A stretch of DNA of 64,000 bases from Arthrobacter sp. Y81 (GCF_002929335.1 NZ_PJIL01000005.1:204778-268777), one strand, 5' to 3'; counted from the stretch's first letter, positions 17,699-27,441 are shown. Program-made: numbers and translations. Notes: a model not told the origin generated them from the sequence alone.

Positions 17699-20191
17699 TT
17701 AGGCGTCGAGCTTTGTCAGCGGTGCGTACCTCAGCAGCAGGCGCTTTTCGCCGACGCTGAACTTCACCTTGGCCACGGTCTTGTCCCCCGCGCCTTCGAC
17801 TGCCAGGACGGTGCCGTTTCCGAAGCTCGTGTGGTTCACCTTGTCCCCGACACTGACGGCAACGACTTCCTTCTGCGGCTGTACGCGGTTCTTAGCGACG
17901 GCGGCCGGAACATCGGCATTGAAGCCGGCGGAAGGGCTCGCTGCGTTGCCGCGGGCCGTGCCCGCGCCCCAGAACGATCCGCCGTACCTGCTGGACCCGA
18001 TGGACGCCCCGCTCCCCCAGCCGCTGACCTGCCGCGAGGTGCCTTCACGCCGCCATTCCACCAGTTCGGCGGGAATTTCCTCGATGAACTGGCTGGCCGG
18101 GTTGTACTGGCTCTGGCCCCACATGCTGCGGACTTCCGAACGCGTCACATAGAGGCGCTTCCGGGCACGGGTCAGGCCCACATAGGCCAGCCGCCGTTCC
18201 TCCGCGAGCTCCTTGGGATCCGTGGCCGAACGCTGGTGCGGGAAGAGGCCGTGCTCCATGCCGGTAAGGAACACCACCGGGAATTCCAGCCCCTTGGCCG
18301 TGTGGAGGGTCATGAGCGTCACCACGCCCAGCCGTTTGGCTTCGGCCACGGCGGCATCGATGTCAGCGCCCGGGGCGTCCGGGATCTGGTCGGCGTCCGC
18401 CACGAGCGACACCTGTTCCAGGAAGGCGCCCAGGGAACCTTCGGGGTTCTCCTGCTCGTATTCGCGCACGACGGCGACGAGTTCCGCGAGGTTTTCCACC
18501 CGGGACTCGTCCTGGGGATCGGTGCTGGACCGCAGTCCCGCCAGGTACCCGGTCTGCTCCAGGACAGCTTCCAGGGCAGCAGCGGCACCGGAGCCGCTGG
18601 CCACTTCGGCGAGGTCATCCAACAGCTTCACGAAACCCAGCACCGCGTTGACCGAGCGGGTGGCCATCCCGGGCGCCTGGTCCGCACGGCGGGCGGCGGC
18701 CATGAACGAGGTCCGTTCGCGTTCGGCCAGGGCCGCCACGGCACCCTCGGCGCGGTCGCCGATGCCGCGCTTGGGTTCGTTGAGCACCCGGCGTAGGTTG
18801 ACGTCGTCGTCGGGGTTTACCAGCACGCGCAGGTACGCGAGGGCGTCCTTGATTTCCTTGCGCTCGTAGAAGCGCGTGCCGCCCACCACCTTGTACGGCA
18901 GGCCAACGCGCACCAAGACATCTTCGATGGAACGGGACTGGGCGTTGGTGCGGTAGAAGATCGCGACGTCGCCGGGGCGCAGGTTGTCCTCGTCCTGCAG
19001 CCTGTCGATTTCCTTGGCGATGAACTGGGCTTCGTCGTGTTCGTTTTCGCCCACGTAGCCGATGATTTTGTGGCCTTCACCCTCGGCAGTCCAGAGCCTC
19101 TTGTCCGGACGGTTGGGGTTGCGGGAAATCACCGAGTTGGCGGCCGTGAGGATGTTCTGGGTGGAACGGTAGTTCTGCTCCAGCTTGATGGTGCGCGCGT
19201 TCGGATAGTCCTTTTCGAACTCCACGATGTTGCGGATGTCCGCCCCGCGGAACGCGTAGATGGACTGGTCCGAGTCGCCCACCACGGTGAGTTCGGAAGC
19301 CCCGGGACCCTCGCCCACAATTTCGCGGACCAGCGCGTACTGGGCGTGGTTGGTGTCCTGGTATTCGTCCACCAGGACGTGCCGGAAGCGCCGGCGGTAC
19401 GATTCGGCGAGCGCCGGGAAGGCACGGAACATGTAGACGGTTTCGGCGATGAGGTCGTCAAAGTCCATCGCGTTGGCCTGGCGCAGCCGCTGGGTGTAGC
19501 CCTTGAAGACGTCGGCCACGGCCTGTTCGAAGGGATCGTTGTAATTGGCGGAGGAGGCGTACGAATCGGCGTCGATCAGCTCGTTCTTCAGCGCCGAGAT
19601 CTTGTGCTGCATGGCCTTGGGCGCGAACTTCTTGGGGTCCAGGTCCAAGGTTTTGGACACCTGGGTGACAAGCCGCAGGGAGTCCGCGGAGTCGTAGATG
19701 GAGAAATTGGACTTGAGTCCAACGTTGGCGGCTTCCTGCCGGAGGATGCGCACGCAGGACGAGTGGAAGGTGGAAATCCACATGATCTTGGCGCGGCCGC
19801 CCACCAGCGCTTCGATGCGCTCCCGCATTTCCGCGGCGGCCTTGTTGGTGAAGGTGATGGCCAGGATCTCGCCGTGATGCGCCCTCCGGGTGGCGATGAG
19901 GTAGGCGATCCGGTTGCTGAGTACGCGTGTCTTGCCGGATCCGGCTCCGGCCACGATGAGCAGCGCGCCGCCGGTGTGCTTGACCGCTTCTTTCTGCTGG
20001 GGGTTGAGGCCCTGCAGGAGTTCGTCCACGCCGGGCAGCTTGGGACGTGCCCGATCCCCTTCGGATTCCGGCCCGCCGTTCCCGTAGCGAGCCGGATCTT
20101 CCCCTGTCCCGGGGCGCGACTTGGTGAGCGCTGCCGCTTTCGGGGCAGCCTTGAACGGTCCGTCAGCATACGGGTCAAACAACATATCCAT
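17699..20191 (-). CDS. pcrA: ATP-dependent DNA helicase PcrA/UvrD
   Basis: This superfamily 1A 3'-5' helicase acts in repair and in removing proteins from DNA. It has 830 residues. Motif I GAGSGKT lies near 85, motif Ia ITFTNKAA, motif II DEYQDTN, motif III GDSDQSIYAFRGA, motif IV QNYRST, and motifs V/VI TLHTAKGLEF and VGLTRARKRLYV. The last about 60 residues carry the Tudor-like RNAP-binding tail (VGDKVNHTSFGNGTVL). The start ATG 20191 or 20185 cannot be separated. Confidence 0.96.
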   Translation of the reverse strand: MDMLFDPYADGPFKAAPKAAALTKSRPGTGEDPARYGNGGPESEGDRARPKLPGVDELLQGLNPQQKEAVKHTGGALLIVAGAGSGKTRVLSNRIAYLIATRRAHHGEILAITFTNKAAAEMRERIEALVGGRAKIMWISTFHSSCVRILRQEAANVGLKSNFSIYDSADSLRLVTQVSKTLDLDPKKFAPKAMQHKISALKNELIDADSYASSANYNDPFEQAVADVFKGYTQRLRQANAMDFDDLIAETVYMFRAFPALAESYRRRFRHVLVDEYQDTNHAQYALVREIVGEGPGASELTVVGDSDQSIYAFRGADIRNIVEFEKDYPNARTIKLEQNYRSTQNILTAANSVISRNPNRPDKRLWTAEGEGHKIIGYVGENEHDEAQFIAKEIDRLQDEDNLRPGDVAIFYRTNAQSRSIEDVLVRVGLPYKVVGGTRFYERKEIKDALAYLRVLVNPDDDVNLRRVLNEPKRGIGDRAEGAVAALAERERTSFMAAARRADQAPGMATRSVNAVLGFVKLLDDLAEVASGSGAAAALEAVLEQTGYLAGLRSSTDPQDESRVENLAELVAVVREYEQENPEGSLGAFLEQVSLVADADQIPDAPGADIDAAVAEAKRLGVVTLMTLHTAKGLEFPVVFLTGMEHGLFPHQRSATDPKELAEERRLAYVGLTRARKRLYVTRSEVRSMWGQSQYNPASQFIEEIPAELVEWRREGTSRQVSGWGSGASIGSSRYGGSFWGAGTARGNAASPSAGFNADVPAAVAKNRVQPQKEVVAVSVGDKVNHTSFGNGTVLAVEGAGDKTVAKVKFSVGEKRLLLRYAPLTKLDA

Positions 20192-20271
20192 GGTGCTATA
20201 AGTCTAGGCGGTGGGGCCGACACTCACTTCCGGACCGGCCTGCGTTCGGCTCAGCGCGTGACCAGGGGGCC

Positions 20272-21120
20272 TTACTCCACCGAGCCGGACTCGAGGGCGG
20301 CGCGGAGCTGCCGGACCGCCGTCGTGCCTCCTGCAACGAACCACTCGAGGCCGTTGACCCGCACGACGTCGACGGCGCCGCCGGCCGCAAGCACAATGGC
20401 TTTGCCGGGGAGCCAGTCCCATTCGGGGCAGCTGTGCTGGAACCAGCAGTCGAGCTCGCCGTCGGCCACCCGGCCCAGGTCGCAGGACCCTGATCCGAAC
20501 ATCCGCAGCGACGCAGCAGAGGTGGCCGCGGAGTGCCAGGGCATGGCGCACAGCGGGTCCGCGAGCCACGAGGGGTGGATGTAGGTTGCGGCGCCCTGTA
20601 CGGCCAGCGGCTGCAGCGTCCGCGCCCCGCCGTCCGTATGGAATGACGTCAGCCGTTCACCGTTCAGGGTGGCCGGCCGGGTGGTTCCGCCCAGCCAGAG
20701 CTTGTCCTCTTCGGGCTGGAAAATGGCGCCAAGAACCGTCCCGGAGGCGTCCTTGAGGGCGAGCGCGGAGCACCAGTACGTGGAGCCGTGCAGGAAGTTG
20801 TAGGTGCCGTCCACGGGATCGATCACCCAGGTCCGGCCGCTGCTCCCCTCCACAGAGGCGCCCTCCTCCCCCAGGATGCCGTCGTCCGGGCGGCAGCGCC
20901 GCAGCTGTTCGAGGACATAGGCTTCGGCGGCGTGGTCGGCAGCCGTGACCACATCGGAGACCGAGGTCTTCTGCTGTCCTTCCAGGCCGCCCTGGCGCAT
21001 CATGAGGGCCAGCATCCCGGCTTCCCGGACCAGTGCCTCGGCCAGCTGGTAATCGTCCAGTCCCGCGCTGAGTTCCGCCGCGCTGTGCCTGCCAAGTTTG
21101 TGTCTTCCAAGTTCCGTCAC
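20272..21120 (-). CDS. Inositol-monophosphatase-family phosphatase
   Basis: The frame gives 282 residues from GTG 21120. Metal and catalytic motifs of the Li-sensitive phosphatase family are present: GEEGAS, DPVDGTYNFLHG and, near the C-terminus, EWDWLPGKAIVLAAGG. Members hydrolyse inositol-1-phosphate, histidinol phosphate or related sugars; in actinobacteria similar genes are called suhB, impA or hisN, and I cannot tell which applies. An intergenic stretch of 66 bases separates it from the divergent membrane-protein gene. Confidence 0.9.
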   Translation of the reverse strand: MTELGRHKLGRHSAAELSAGLDDYQLAEALVREAGMLALMMRQGGLEGQQKTSVSDVVTAADHAAEAYVLEQLRRCRPDDGILGEEGASVEGSSGRTWVIDPVDGTYNFLHGSTYWCSALALKDASGTVLGAIFQPEEDKLWLGGTTRPATLNGERLTSFHTDGGARTLQPLAVQGAATYIHPSWLADPLCAMPWHSAATSAASLRMFGSGSCDLGRVADGELDCWFQHSCPEWDWLPGKAIVLAAGGAVDVVRVNGLEWFVAGGTTAVRQLRAALESGSVE

Positions 21121-21186
21121 GCGTCCCAGCCTATCCGGGGCCGCAGGCGGGGAACAGGCGGGGACAGGAACAGCGATAATGAACCC

Positions 21187-21810
21187 ATGGCCAAGACACC
21201 AGCACAGCGGATCAAGAAACATGGCGCCAACGCGTCCGTTCCCCAGCACCACCTGCCGCCGGTGATCAACCCCACCACCCAGCGGTCGCCGGAGAAGGCG
21301 CGGAACAACAGCAACGTGATCCTCATAGCGGGCGTGGTGGCCAGCCTTTTCCTGTTCTGGTACCTGCATTTGCTGACGTTGAACCAGCTCACCCAGCTCT
21401 CCGGCGGCCTGCCCATGCCCGATTCGCTGATCGGCGGCTTTGACCAGGGGTTCGTGGACCAGCTGAGGGCGGCGATGAATGAGGAAGCCCGCGGCCAGCT
21501 CAACTACGTCCACAAGACGGCGGGCACGCTGTTTCCGCTGATTTTCGGCTTCACGTGGCTCCTGCTGATCGGGACCAACGTGGCACGCAAAACGCTCCGC
21601 TGGGCGCTCTGGGCGCTCCCGCTGCTTTTCGCCGCCGTCCGGCTGTGGGGAAACGCTGCCATCGATTCCATGCTGTCCGCGTCAGCGGCCGACGGCGGCC
21701 AGGTGGCCCTCGCGTCCGCCCTCACCGTCAGCGGCTGGGTACTGCTCGTGGTGAGCCTACTGGCAGGCGGCGCCGCGGTGTTCCTGGGGCGGAAGCCGAA
21801 GGCCCGCTAG
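21187..21810 (+). CDS. Hypothetical membrane protein, four helices
   Basis: The frame has 207 residues from ATG 21187. It has a basic polar N-terminus of about 45 residues, then helices near 46-66, 115-135, 142-160 and 180-200. The loop after helix 1 has LTLNQLTQLSGGLPMPDSLIGGF. I see no catalytic motif and do not recognise the family. It diverges from the phosphatase gene and converges on the DUF998 gene with four bases between stops. Confidence 0.8.
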   Translation: MAKTPAQRIKKHGANASVPQHHLPPVINPTTQRSPEKARNNSNVILIAGVVASLFLFWYLHLLTLNQLTQLSGGLPMPDSLIGGFDQGFVDQLRAAMNEEARGQLNYVHKTAGTLFPLIFGFTWLLLIGTNVARKTLRWALWALPLLFAAVRLWGNAAIDSMLSASAADGGQVALASALTVSGWVLLVVSLLAGGAAVFLGRKPKAR

Positions 21811-21814
21811 CCCC

Positions 21815-22600
21815 TCAAAGGGTCCTCGTTGCCTGGGCAGCTGTCCGGGTCTTCCGTGCCTTCAGTTCCTGCCGGACGCGCTGGGCAATCACCAGCCCCG
21901 TGGTGGCCAGGCCTATCGTCACCGGATAGCCCATGAACCGCTCCAGCGTGCCCGGCTCCGGGACATCCATGCCGGTGACCCCGCCGATCACCAGCGCCCC
22001 GAAAGACACCGCCCCGCACGCAAGGATGAACCATCCCAGCGGCGACTGCCTCAGCCACAGCTTCCCTAACAGCAGCAGCGCCAGCGCCCCGCCGATGAAG
22101 TACATCAGGGCGCCGGTCAGATGCACGGCAAACCATCCGGCGTCCTCGGGCACCAGCCCCACAATGATCGTCCCGGTGCCCGCGGAGAAGGTCAGGACCT
22201 TGGCCGCGAGGGCAGTGAACCAGGGAACACGGTGGCCATGGCCGAAGGCGAGCCGGACCCCGGGCCGGGCTGCGACGCACAGGAGTGCCGAGCTGAGGAG
22301 CAGTGCCCCCACCAGCATGCCCAGGCCCTGCACCACGAACGAGGCATTCATCACCGGATGCAGGGGCGAACACACGTCCCTGCCCTCATAAAGGCTGCAG
22401 TGGACGGCCCCGAGATCGCTGATGTAGCCGGTCCGGCGGTCGTAGGGCTGCGGACCGGCCCAGGCCGCGATCACTGCCGTTTCAGCCACGAAATACTGCA
22501 ACACGCTCAGCTTGGCCCACGCCCCGAAATACTCCCGGGTGGAGGCTATGTCCGGGAGGAATCCGGCCCGGATGGACGTTACTGGTGTTGCTGCAGTCAT
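21815..22600 (-). CDS. DUF998-family membrane protein
   Basis: The protein has 261 residues from ATG 22600 and six to seven helices. The pattern matches DUF998: a first extracytoplasmic loop with YISDLGAVHCS, then HPVMNASFVVQGLGML, and VHLTGALMYFIGGALALLLLG later. The function of the family is unknown. No clear ribosome site precedes the ATG, and TACTAC about 15 bases upstream may be a -10, so the message may be nearly leaderless. Confidence 0.85.
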   Translation of the reverse strand: MTAATPVTSIRAGFLPDIASTREYFGAWAKLSVLQYFVAETAVIAAWAGPQPYDRRTGYISDLGAVHCSLYEGRDVCSPLHPVMNASFVVQGLGMLVGALLLSSALLCVAARPGVRLAFGHGHRVPWFTALAAKVLTFSAGTGTIIVGLVPEDAGWFAVHLTGALMYFIGGALALLLLGKLWLRQSPLGWFILACGAVSFGALVIGGVTGMDVPEPGTLERFMGYPVTIGLATTGLVIAQRVRQELKARKTRTAAQATRTL

Positions 22601-22686
22601 GCCAAGAGCGTAGTACGCGTCTGTACCTTGTATGCTTGTATCCGTGCCCGAACAGGACGGCCTGGTGCCAACCAATTCGGACGCCC

Positions 22687-22759
22687 GCCCTCGTAGCTCA
22701 GTGGATAGAGCACGGCTCTCCTAAAGCCGGTGTCGTTGGTTCGATTCCAATCGAGGGCA
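22687..22759 (+). tRNA. tRNA-Arg (anticodon CCT)
   Basis: The 73-base cloverleaf has acceptor arms GCCCTCG / CGAGGGC with discriminator A, D-arm GCTC...GAGC, anticodon stem CGGCT / AGCCG around loop CTCCTAA (anticodon CCT, reading AGG), and T-arm GTTGG-TTCGATT-CCAAT. CCA is not encoded. A coding frame begins two bases after its end. Confidence 0.97.
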
Positions 22760-22760
22760 C

Positions 22761-23306
22761 TTGAACTTCCAGCGGCAGGATGCAGAGCAGAACAAGGCGC
22801 AGGATTTCGATCTGCGCGCCTACCTGCTGGGCAGCTGGTCTGTGAAGCGCACCCTGTGGGACCGCAGCTCCGACGCCCACGGAACCTTCACCGGCGTCGT
22901 CCGCTTTTCCCCGGACGACGACGGCGGCCTTCAGTTCCACGAAGAGGGCACCATGCGCTGGCCTGCTCCGGCCGGCGGCACCTTCACCGGCACCGCAAGC
23001 CGTGACTACATGCTGCATCCCACGGCCGCCTCCGACTCGCTGGACATGACGTTCCCCGACGGCCGGCCGTTCCACCGGATGAGCTTCCGGGCCGAGTCCA
23101 GCCACGACGAGCACTGGTGCGACCCGGACACCTACCGCGTCACCTATGCGCTCCGGGGCCCGGACGAATTCAGCTATTCCTGGGACGTTCACGGGCCGCG
23201 GAAGAACCAGCTCCTGGAATCCGTGCTGCACCGCCTGCCGCGGGATGGAACAGGTCCGGACGCGCCGGCGCCGGACATGGCGGGCTCCAATGGGCTAGGG
23301 TCGTAG
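22761..23306 (+). CDS. DUF6314-family protein
   Basis: The frame has 181 residues and the DUF6314 pattern: YLLGSWSVKRTLWD, EEGTMRWP, SRDYMLHP, FPDGRPFHRM, HWCDPDTYRV and WDVHGPRKNQ. The fold is likely a lipocalin-like barrel; function unknown. The only plausible start is TTG 22761, two bases after the tRNA; GAGGG of the tRNA acceptor would be its ribosome site. An in-frame GTG further in would cut off the conserved start. The Nudix gene follows after two bases. Confidence 0.85.
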   Translation: MNFQRQDAEQNKAQDFDLRAYLLGSWSVKRTLWDRSSDAHGTFTGVVRFSPDDDGGLQFHEEGTMRWPAPAGGTFTGTASRDYMLHPTAASDSLDMTFPDGRPFHRMSFRAESSHDEHWCDPDTYRVTYALRGPDEFSYSWDVHGPRKNQLLESVLHRLPRDGTGPDAPAPDMAGSNGLGS

Positions 23307-23308
23307 CC

Positions 23309-23725
23309 GTGAAAGACCGCATTGTTGTGTCCGCCGTCTGCGTCTATGACGACCGAGGCCGCCTGCTGACCGTCCGCAAGCGCGGCACGGACAAATTTAT
23401 GCACCCTGGCGGCAAGCCCGAACCCGGCGAATCCGCGGCCCAGGCCGCCTCGCGTGAACTGCTGGAGGAAGTGGGCATCGAGGTGGCGCCGGAAGACCTG
23501 CGGCACATGGGCGTCTGGCTTGCCGACGCCGCCAACGAGGCCGCCACAGACATTGAGGCAACGGTGTTTACCGCCCCGGGCACCTGGAGTGCACACCCTT
23601 CGGCGGAGATAGCCGAAGTCCGTTGGCTGGACCTGGCCGCCGAGCTGCCGGCCGACCTTGCACCCCTGCTGACGGACCATATCCTGCCCGCCCTGGCGCC
23701 AACCGCTCGTAGGGGCCGAGCCTAG
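23309..23725 (+). CDS. Nudix hydrolase
   Basis: It cleaves a nucleoside diphosphate linked to some other group; the substrate cannot be read from sequence. It has 138 residues from GTG 23309 with AGGG eight bases upstream. The Nudix box is GGKPEPGESAAQAASRELLE followed by EVGI, complete with REL-EE. It lies in an operon with the DUF6314 gene. Its end overlaps the ABC exporter gene on the other strand. Confidence 0.93.
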   Translation: MKDRIVVSAVCVYDDRGRLLTVRKRGTDKFMHPGGKPEPGESAAQAASRELLEEVGIEVAPEDLRHMGVWLADAANEAATDIEATVFTAPGTWSAHPSAEIAEVRWLDLAAELPADLAPLLTDHILPALAPTARRGRA

Positions 23726-25635
23726 AGCTCCGGAACGGCCTCTTCCACCACAGCGTTCGCTTCCGCGAACTGCGTGCGGTAGAGCTCTGCGTACCGGCCT
23801 TCCGCCGCGAGCAACCCGGTGTGGGTGCCGCGCTCCACGATGGCGCCGTCCTCGACCACCAGGATCATGTCCGCGGCGCGGATGGTGGACAGCCGGTGGG
23901 CGATCACGACGGCGGTGCGGCCCTCGAGCGCTGCCCCCAGTGCAGCCTGCACGGCCGCTTCGTTGGTGGAATCCAGGGCGGCGGTGGCTTCGTCAAGGAT
24001 GACGACGCGCGGCTGCGCGATCAGCAGCCGCGCAATCGTGAGGCGCTGGCGTTCACCGCCGGAAAGCCGGTAGCCGCGCTCCCCCACCACTGTGTCAAGG
24101 CCGTCCGGCAGGGACCGGATCATGTACTCGAGCCGGGCCTGGCGCAGCACATCCCACATGTCCGCTTCTGTGGCGTCCGGGCGGGCCAGCCGCAGGTTGG
24201 ACGCGATGGATTCGTGGAACAGGTGCCCGTCCTGGGTCACCATGCCCAGCGTCGCCCGCATCGAATCAAAGGTGGCGTCACGAACGTCCAGTCCGGTCCC
24301 GGGCACTGTTCCGCCGAGGCGCACGGCGCCGGAATCGACGTCGTACAGCCGTGACAGCAACTGGGCGATGGTGGACTTGCCGGCCCCCGAGGACCCGACC
24401 AGGGCAACGGTCTGGCCTGGTTCCACCCTGAAACTGATGCCGTGCAGCACTTCTTCGCCGCCGCGGGTGTCCAGGGTGGAGACGTCCTCGAGCGACGCCA
24501 GCGACACCTTGTCCGCTGCGGGGTAGGCGAACCGAACGTCGTCGAACTCCACCGAGACGGGACCCGGCGGCACCTCGACGGCGTCGGGCTTCTGCTGGAT
24601 CAGGGGCTTGAGGTCGAGGATTTCGAAGACCCGCTCAAAACTGACCAGGGCGCTCATGATTTCCACCCTGGCGTTGGAGAGCGCGGTGAGGGGCGCGTAC
24701 AGGCGGGTGAGCAGCAGTGCCAGCACCACGACGTCGCCCGCGGCGAGCTGGCCGCCCAGCGCAAGCCAGCCGCCCAGCCCGTACACCAAGGCTAGGGCCA
24801 GGGCCGAGACCAGTGTCAGCGCGGTGACGAACGTGAACTGGAGCATGGCGGTGCGCACACCGATGTCACGGACCCGTCCGGCGCGGACGGCGAACTCACG
24901 GGATTCCTCGTCCGGGCGGCCGAAGAGCTTGACCAGCGTGGCGCCGGGCGCGGAGAACCGCTCGGTCATCTGGGTACCCATGGCGGCGTTGTGCTCGGCA
25001 GCCTCGCGCCGCAGGTCGGCCAGCTTGGAACCCATCCGGCGGGCCGGGATGAGGAAGATCGGCAGCAGGATCATGGCCAGCACGGTCACCAGCCAGGACT
25101 TGCCCAGCATGACCACGAGGGTGAGCGCCAGGGCCACCACGTTGCTGACCACCCCGGACAGCGTGCCGGCGAAGGCCGACTGCGCGCCGATGACGTCGTT
25201 GTTCAGCCGGCTGACCAGGGCCCCTGTGCGGGTGCGGGTGAAGAAGGCGATGGGCATTTTCTGGACGTGGTCGAACACCTTGGTGCGCAGGTCCACGATC
25301 ACGCCTTCACCGATGGTGGAGGACAGCCAGCGGGTCACGAGCCCCAGCCCGGCCTCGGCCACGGCCACGACGGCGATGAGCACCGCCAGCCGGATCACGA
25401 CGTCGGTGCCGGCGCCTGCAATGATGGCGTCCACCACCTGGCCGGCAAGGACCGGGGTGGCCACGGCCAGGACAGCCATGGCGATCGAGAGCAGCACGAA
25501 GGCGATGAGTTTGCGGCGGTGCGGCCGCGCGAAGCCGAACACGCGCTTGAGCGTCGCCTTGGAGAACGGTTTGGAACCGCTGGCGGCCCGCGTGATGTTG
25601 TAGAGGGAGCTCCACGCTACCCGGTCCATGCTCAT
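23722..25635 (-). CDS. ABC exporter, fused membrane and ATPase domains
   Basis: The protein has 637 residues. Six helices span about 45-330. The ATPase domain has Walker A GSSGAGKST, Q-loop GMVTQDGHLF, signature LSGGERQRL and Walker B VVILDEATAALD, followed by the H-loop IAHRLST. This is a half-transporter of the MsbA/multidrug type and must dimerise. It overlaps the ABC-F gene by four bases (ATGA), so the two are one operon. Substrate unknown. Confidence 0.93.
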   Translation of the reverse strand: MSMDRVAWSSLYNITRAASGSKPFSKATLKRVFGFARPHRRKLIAFVLLSIAMAVLAVATPVLAGQVVDAIIAGAGTDVVIRLAVLIAVVAVAEAGLGLVTRWLSSTIGEGVIVDLRTKVFDHVQKMPIAFFTRTRTGALVSRLNNDVIGAQSAFAGTLSGVVSNVVALALTLVVMLGKSWLVTVLAMILLPIFLIPARRMGSKLADLRREAAEHNAAMGTQMTERFSAPGATLVKLFGRPDEESREFAVRAGRVRDIGVRTAMLQFTFVTALTLVSALALALVYGLGGWLALGGQLAAGDVVVLALLLTRLYAPLTALSNARVEIMSALVSFERVFEILDLKPLIQQKPDAVEVPPGPVSVEFDDVRFAYPAADKVSLASLEDVSTLDTRGGEEVLHGISFRVEPGQTVALVGSSGAGKSTIAQLLSRLYDVDSGAVRLGGTVPGTGLDVRDATFDSMRATLGMVTQDGHLFHESIASNLRLARPDATEADMWDVLRQARLEYMIRSLPDGLDTVVGERGYRLSGGERQRLTIARLLIAQPRVVILDEATAALDSTNEAAVQAALGAALEGRTAVVIAHRLSTIRAADMILVVEDGAIVERGTHTGLLAAEGRYAELYRTQFAEANAVVEEAVPEL

Positions 25636-27341
25636 CGTGTCTGGCCTTTCATGGCGCCGTTCCTGGCGCCTGGTGATGCAGCGGCTGGTGCGGACCCACC
25701 GGCGAGCAGTTCGGTCACCACACCGTCCTCCACATTCCAGCGGACGTCCAGGCGCACGTTTTCCAGCAGCCTGCGGTCATGCGTCACCAGGAGCAGGGCG
25801 CCGTCGTAGCTTTCCAGTGCCTCTTCGAGCTGCTCGATGGCGGGCAGGTCCAGGTGGTTGGTGGGCTCGTCCAGGACCAGCAGGTTCACGCCGCGGGCCT
25901 GCAGCAGGGCAAGCGCCGCGCGGGTCCGTTCGCCCGGGGAGAGCGAGTCGACCGGGCGCGAGGTGTGGTCCGCTTTGAGTCCGAACTTGGCCAGCAGGGT
26001 GCGGACTTCCGCCGGGGACAGCTCCTTCAGGACAGCCTCGACGGCGTCACCGAGGTTGAGGTCACCGGCCAGCAGGCCGCGGGCCTGGTCGATTTCGCCA
26101 ATGGCCACGGAGGCGCCCATGGCGGCGTTGCCGGAGTCCGGCGGCCGGATCCCCAGCAGGAGCCGGAGCAGCGTGGACTTGCCGGCCCCGTTGGGACCGG
26201 TGATGCCGATGCGCTCCCCGGCGTTGAGCTGCAGGTTCACCGGCCCCAGCGTGAAGTCACCCTGGTGGACGACGGCGTCCCGCAGCGTTGCCACAACGGC
26301 ACTGGATCGCGGGGCCTGGCCGATGCTGAACTGCAGCTGCCACTCCTTGCGCGGCTCCTCCACTTCGTCGAGCCGGGCGATCCGGGATTCCATCTGCCGC
26401 ACTTTCTGGGCCTGCTTCTCCGAGGATTCGGTGGAGGCCGCACGCCGGATCTTGTCATTGTCAGGGCTCTTCTTCATGGCGTTCCGGACGCCCTGGGAGC
26501 TCCACTCGCGCTGGGTCCGGGCGCGGGAAACGAGGTCCGCCTTCGTGTTGGCGAACTCCTCGTACCGCTCCCGGGCATGGCGGCGGGCCACGGCGCGTTC
26601 CTCCAGGAACGCCTCGTAGCCGCCGTCGTAAACGGCCACGGAGTTCTGGGCGAGGTCCAGTTCCACGATGGTGGTGACACAGCGGGCCAGGAACTCACGG
26701 TCGTGGGATACCAGGACCGCACCGCCGCGGAGCCCCTGCACGAACGCCTCCAGCTTGGCCAGCCCGTTGAGGTCAAGGTCGTTGGTGGGCTCATCGAGCA
26801 GGACCACGTCGAAGCGGCTCAGCAGCAGGGCGGCCAGCGCCACGCGTGCCGCCTGCCCGCCGGACAGCCCCGTCATGAGCGCCTCCGGCCCCACGTCCAG
26901 CCCCAGGTCGGCAAGGACCGGCGCGATCCGCTCGTCCAGGTCCGCAGCGCCGGAGGCCATCCAGCGGTCGAAGGCCAGGGAGTAGGCGTCATCGGCGCCG
27001 GCGGCACCCGAGCCCAGGGCCTCCGCCGTTGATTCCATGTCTGCCGTTGCCTGTGCACAGCCGGTCCGGCGTGCGACGTACCCCGCCACTGTCTCGCCGG
27101 CGACACGTTCGTGTTCCTGCGGCAGCCAGCCAACGAAGGCATCGGCCGGGGCCAGGCTCACCGATCCGGCCAGTGGCTGGTCCACCCCTGCCAGCAGCCG
27201 GAGAAGAGTGGATTTGCCGGCGCCGTTCGCGCCAACAACGCCCACAACGTCGCCCGGGGCCACGGTGAGGGAGAGTTTTGAGAAGAGTGTGCGGTGGTCG
27301 TGACCGCCCGAAAGATCTTTGGCAACAAGGGTTGCAGTCAT
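25632..27341 (-). CDS. ABC-F family ATPase
   Basis: ABC-F proteins have two ATPase domains and no membrane part; they act on the ribosome in translation control or antibiotic protection. This one has 569 residues. Domain 1: GANGAGKST, LSGGQAARVALA, VVLLDEPTNDLD. Domain 2: GPNGAGKST, LSPGERTRAALA, LLVLDEPTNHLD. Between them a charged linker (about residues 230-320) contacts the ribosome in known members. The leader hairpin at 27397-27441 and the coupled exporter suggest drug-responsive expression. Confidence 0.93.
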   Translation of the reverse strand: MTATLVAKDLSGGHDHRTLFSKLSLTVAPGDVVGVVGANGAGKSTLLRLLAGVDQPLAGSVSLAPADAFVGWLPQEHERVAGETVAGYVARRTGCAQATADMESTAEALGSGAAGADDAYSLAFDRWMASGAADLDERIAPVLADLGLDVGPEALMTGLSGGQAARVALAALLLSRFDVVLLDEPTNDLDLNGLAKLEAFVQGLRGGAVLVSHDREFLARCVTTIVELDLAQNSVAVYDGGYEAFLEERAVARRHARERYEEFANTKADLVSRARTQREWSSQGVRNAMKKSPDNDKIRRAASTESSEKQAQKVRQMESRIARLDEVEEPRKEWQLQFSIGQAPRSSAVVATLRDAVVHQGDFTLGPVNLQLNAGERIGITGPNGAGKSTLLRLLLGIRPPDSGNAAMGASVAIGEIDQARGLLAGDLNLGDAVEAVLKELSPAEVRTLLAKFGLKADHTSRPVDSLSPGERTRAALALLQARGVNLLVLDEPTNHLDLPAIEQLEEALESYDGALLLVTHDRRLLENVRLDVRWNVEDGVVTELLAGGSAPAAASPGARNGAMKGQTR

Positions 27342-27396
27342 TAGTCCATCCTCTCACTGCGGCCCAAAACGGCCTGAAATCCCGCCGGGCATGGAA

Positions 27397-27441
27397 GAAC
27401 CCGCTGGTCCGGACTTGGGGGGTGTACGGACCAACGGGTTC
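27397..27441 (-). promoter_or_regulatory. Leader stem-loop, possible attenuator of the ABC-F operon
   Basis: As minus-strand RNA, 27441-27427 (GAACCCGTTGGTCCG) pairs with 27411-27397 (CGGACCAGCGGGTTC) over 15 bp with one G-U, loop 15 bases. The 3' arm is followed by UUCC, a poor U tract. A -10 candidate TATGCT at 27455-27450 would start the RNA just before the stem. Antibiotic-responsive ABC-F genes often carry such attenuators. Confidence 0.5.
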
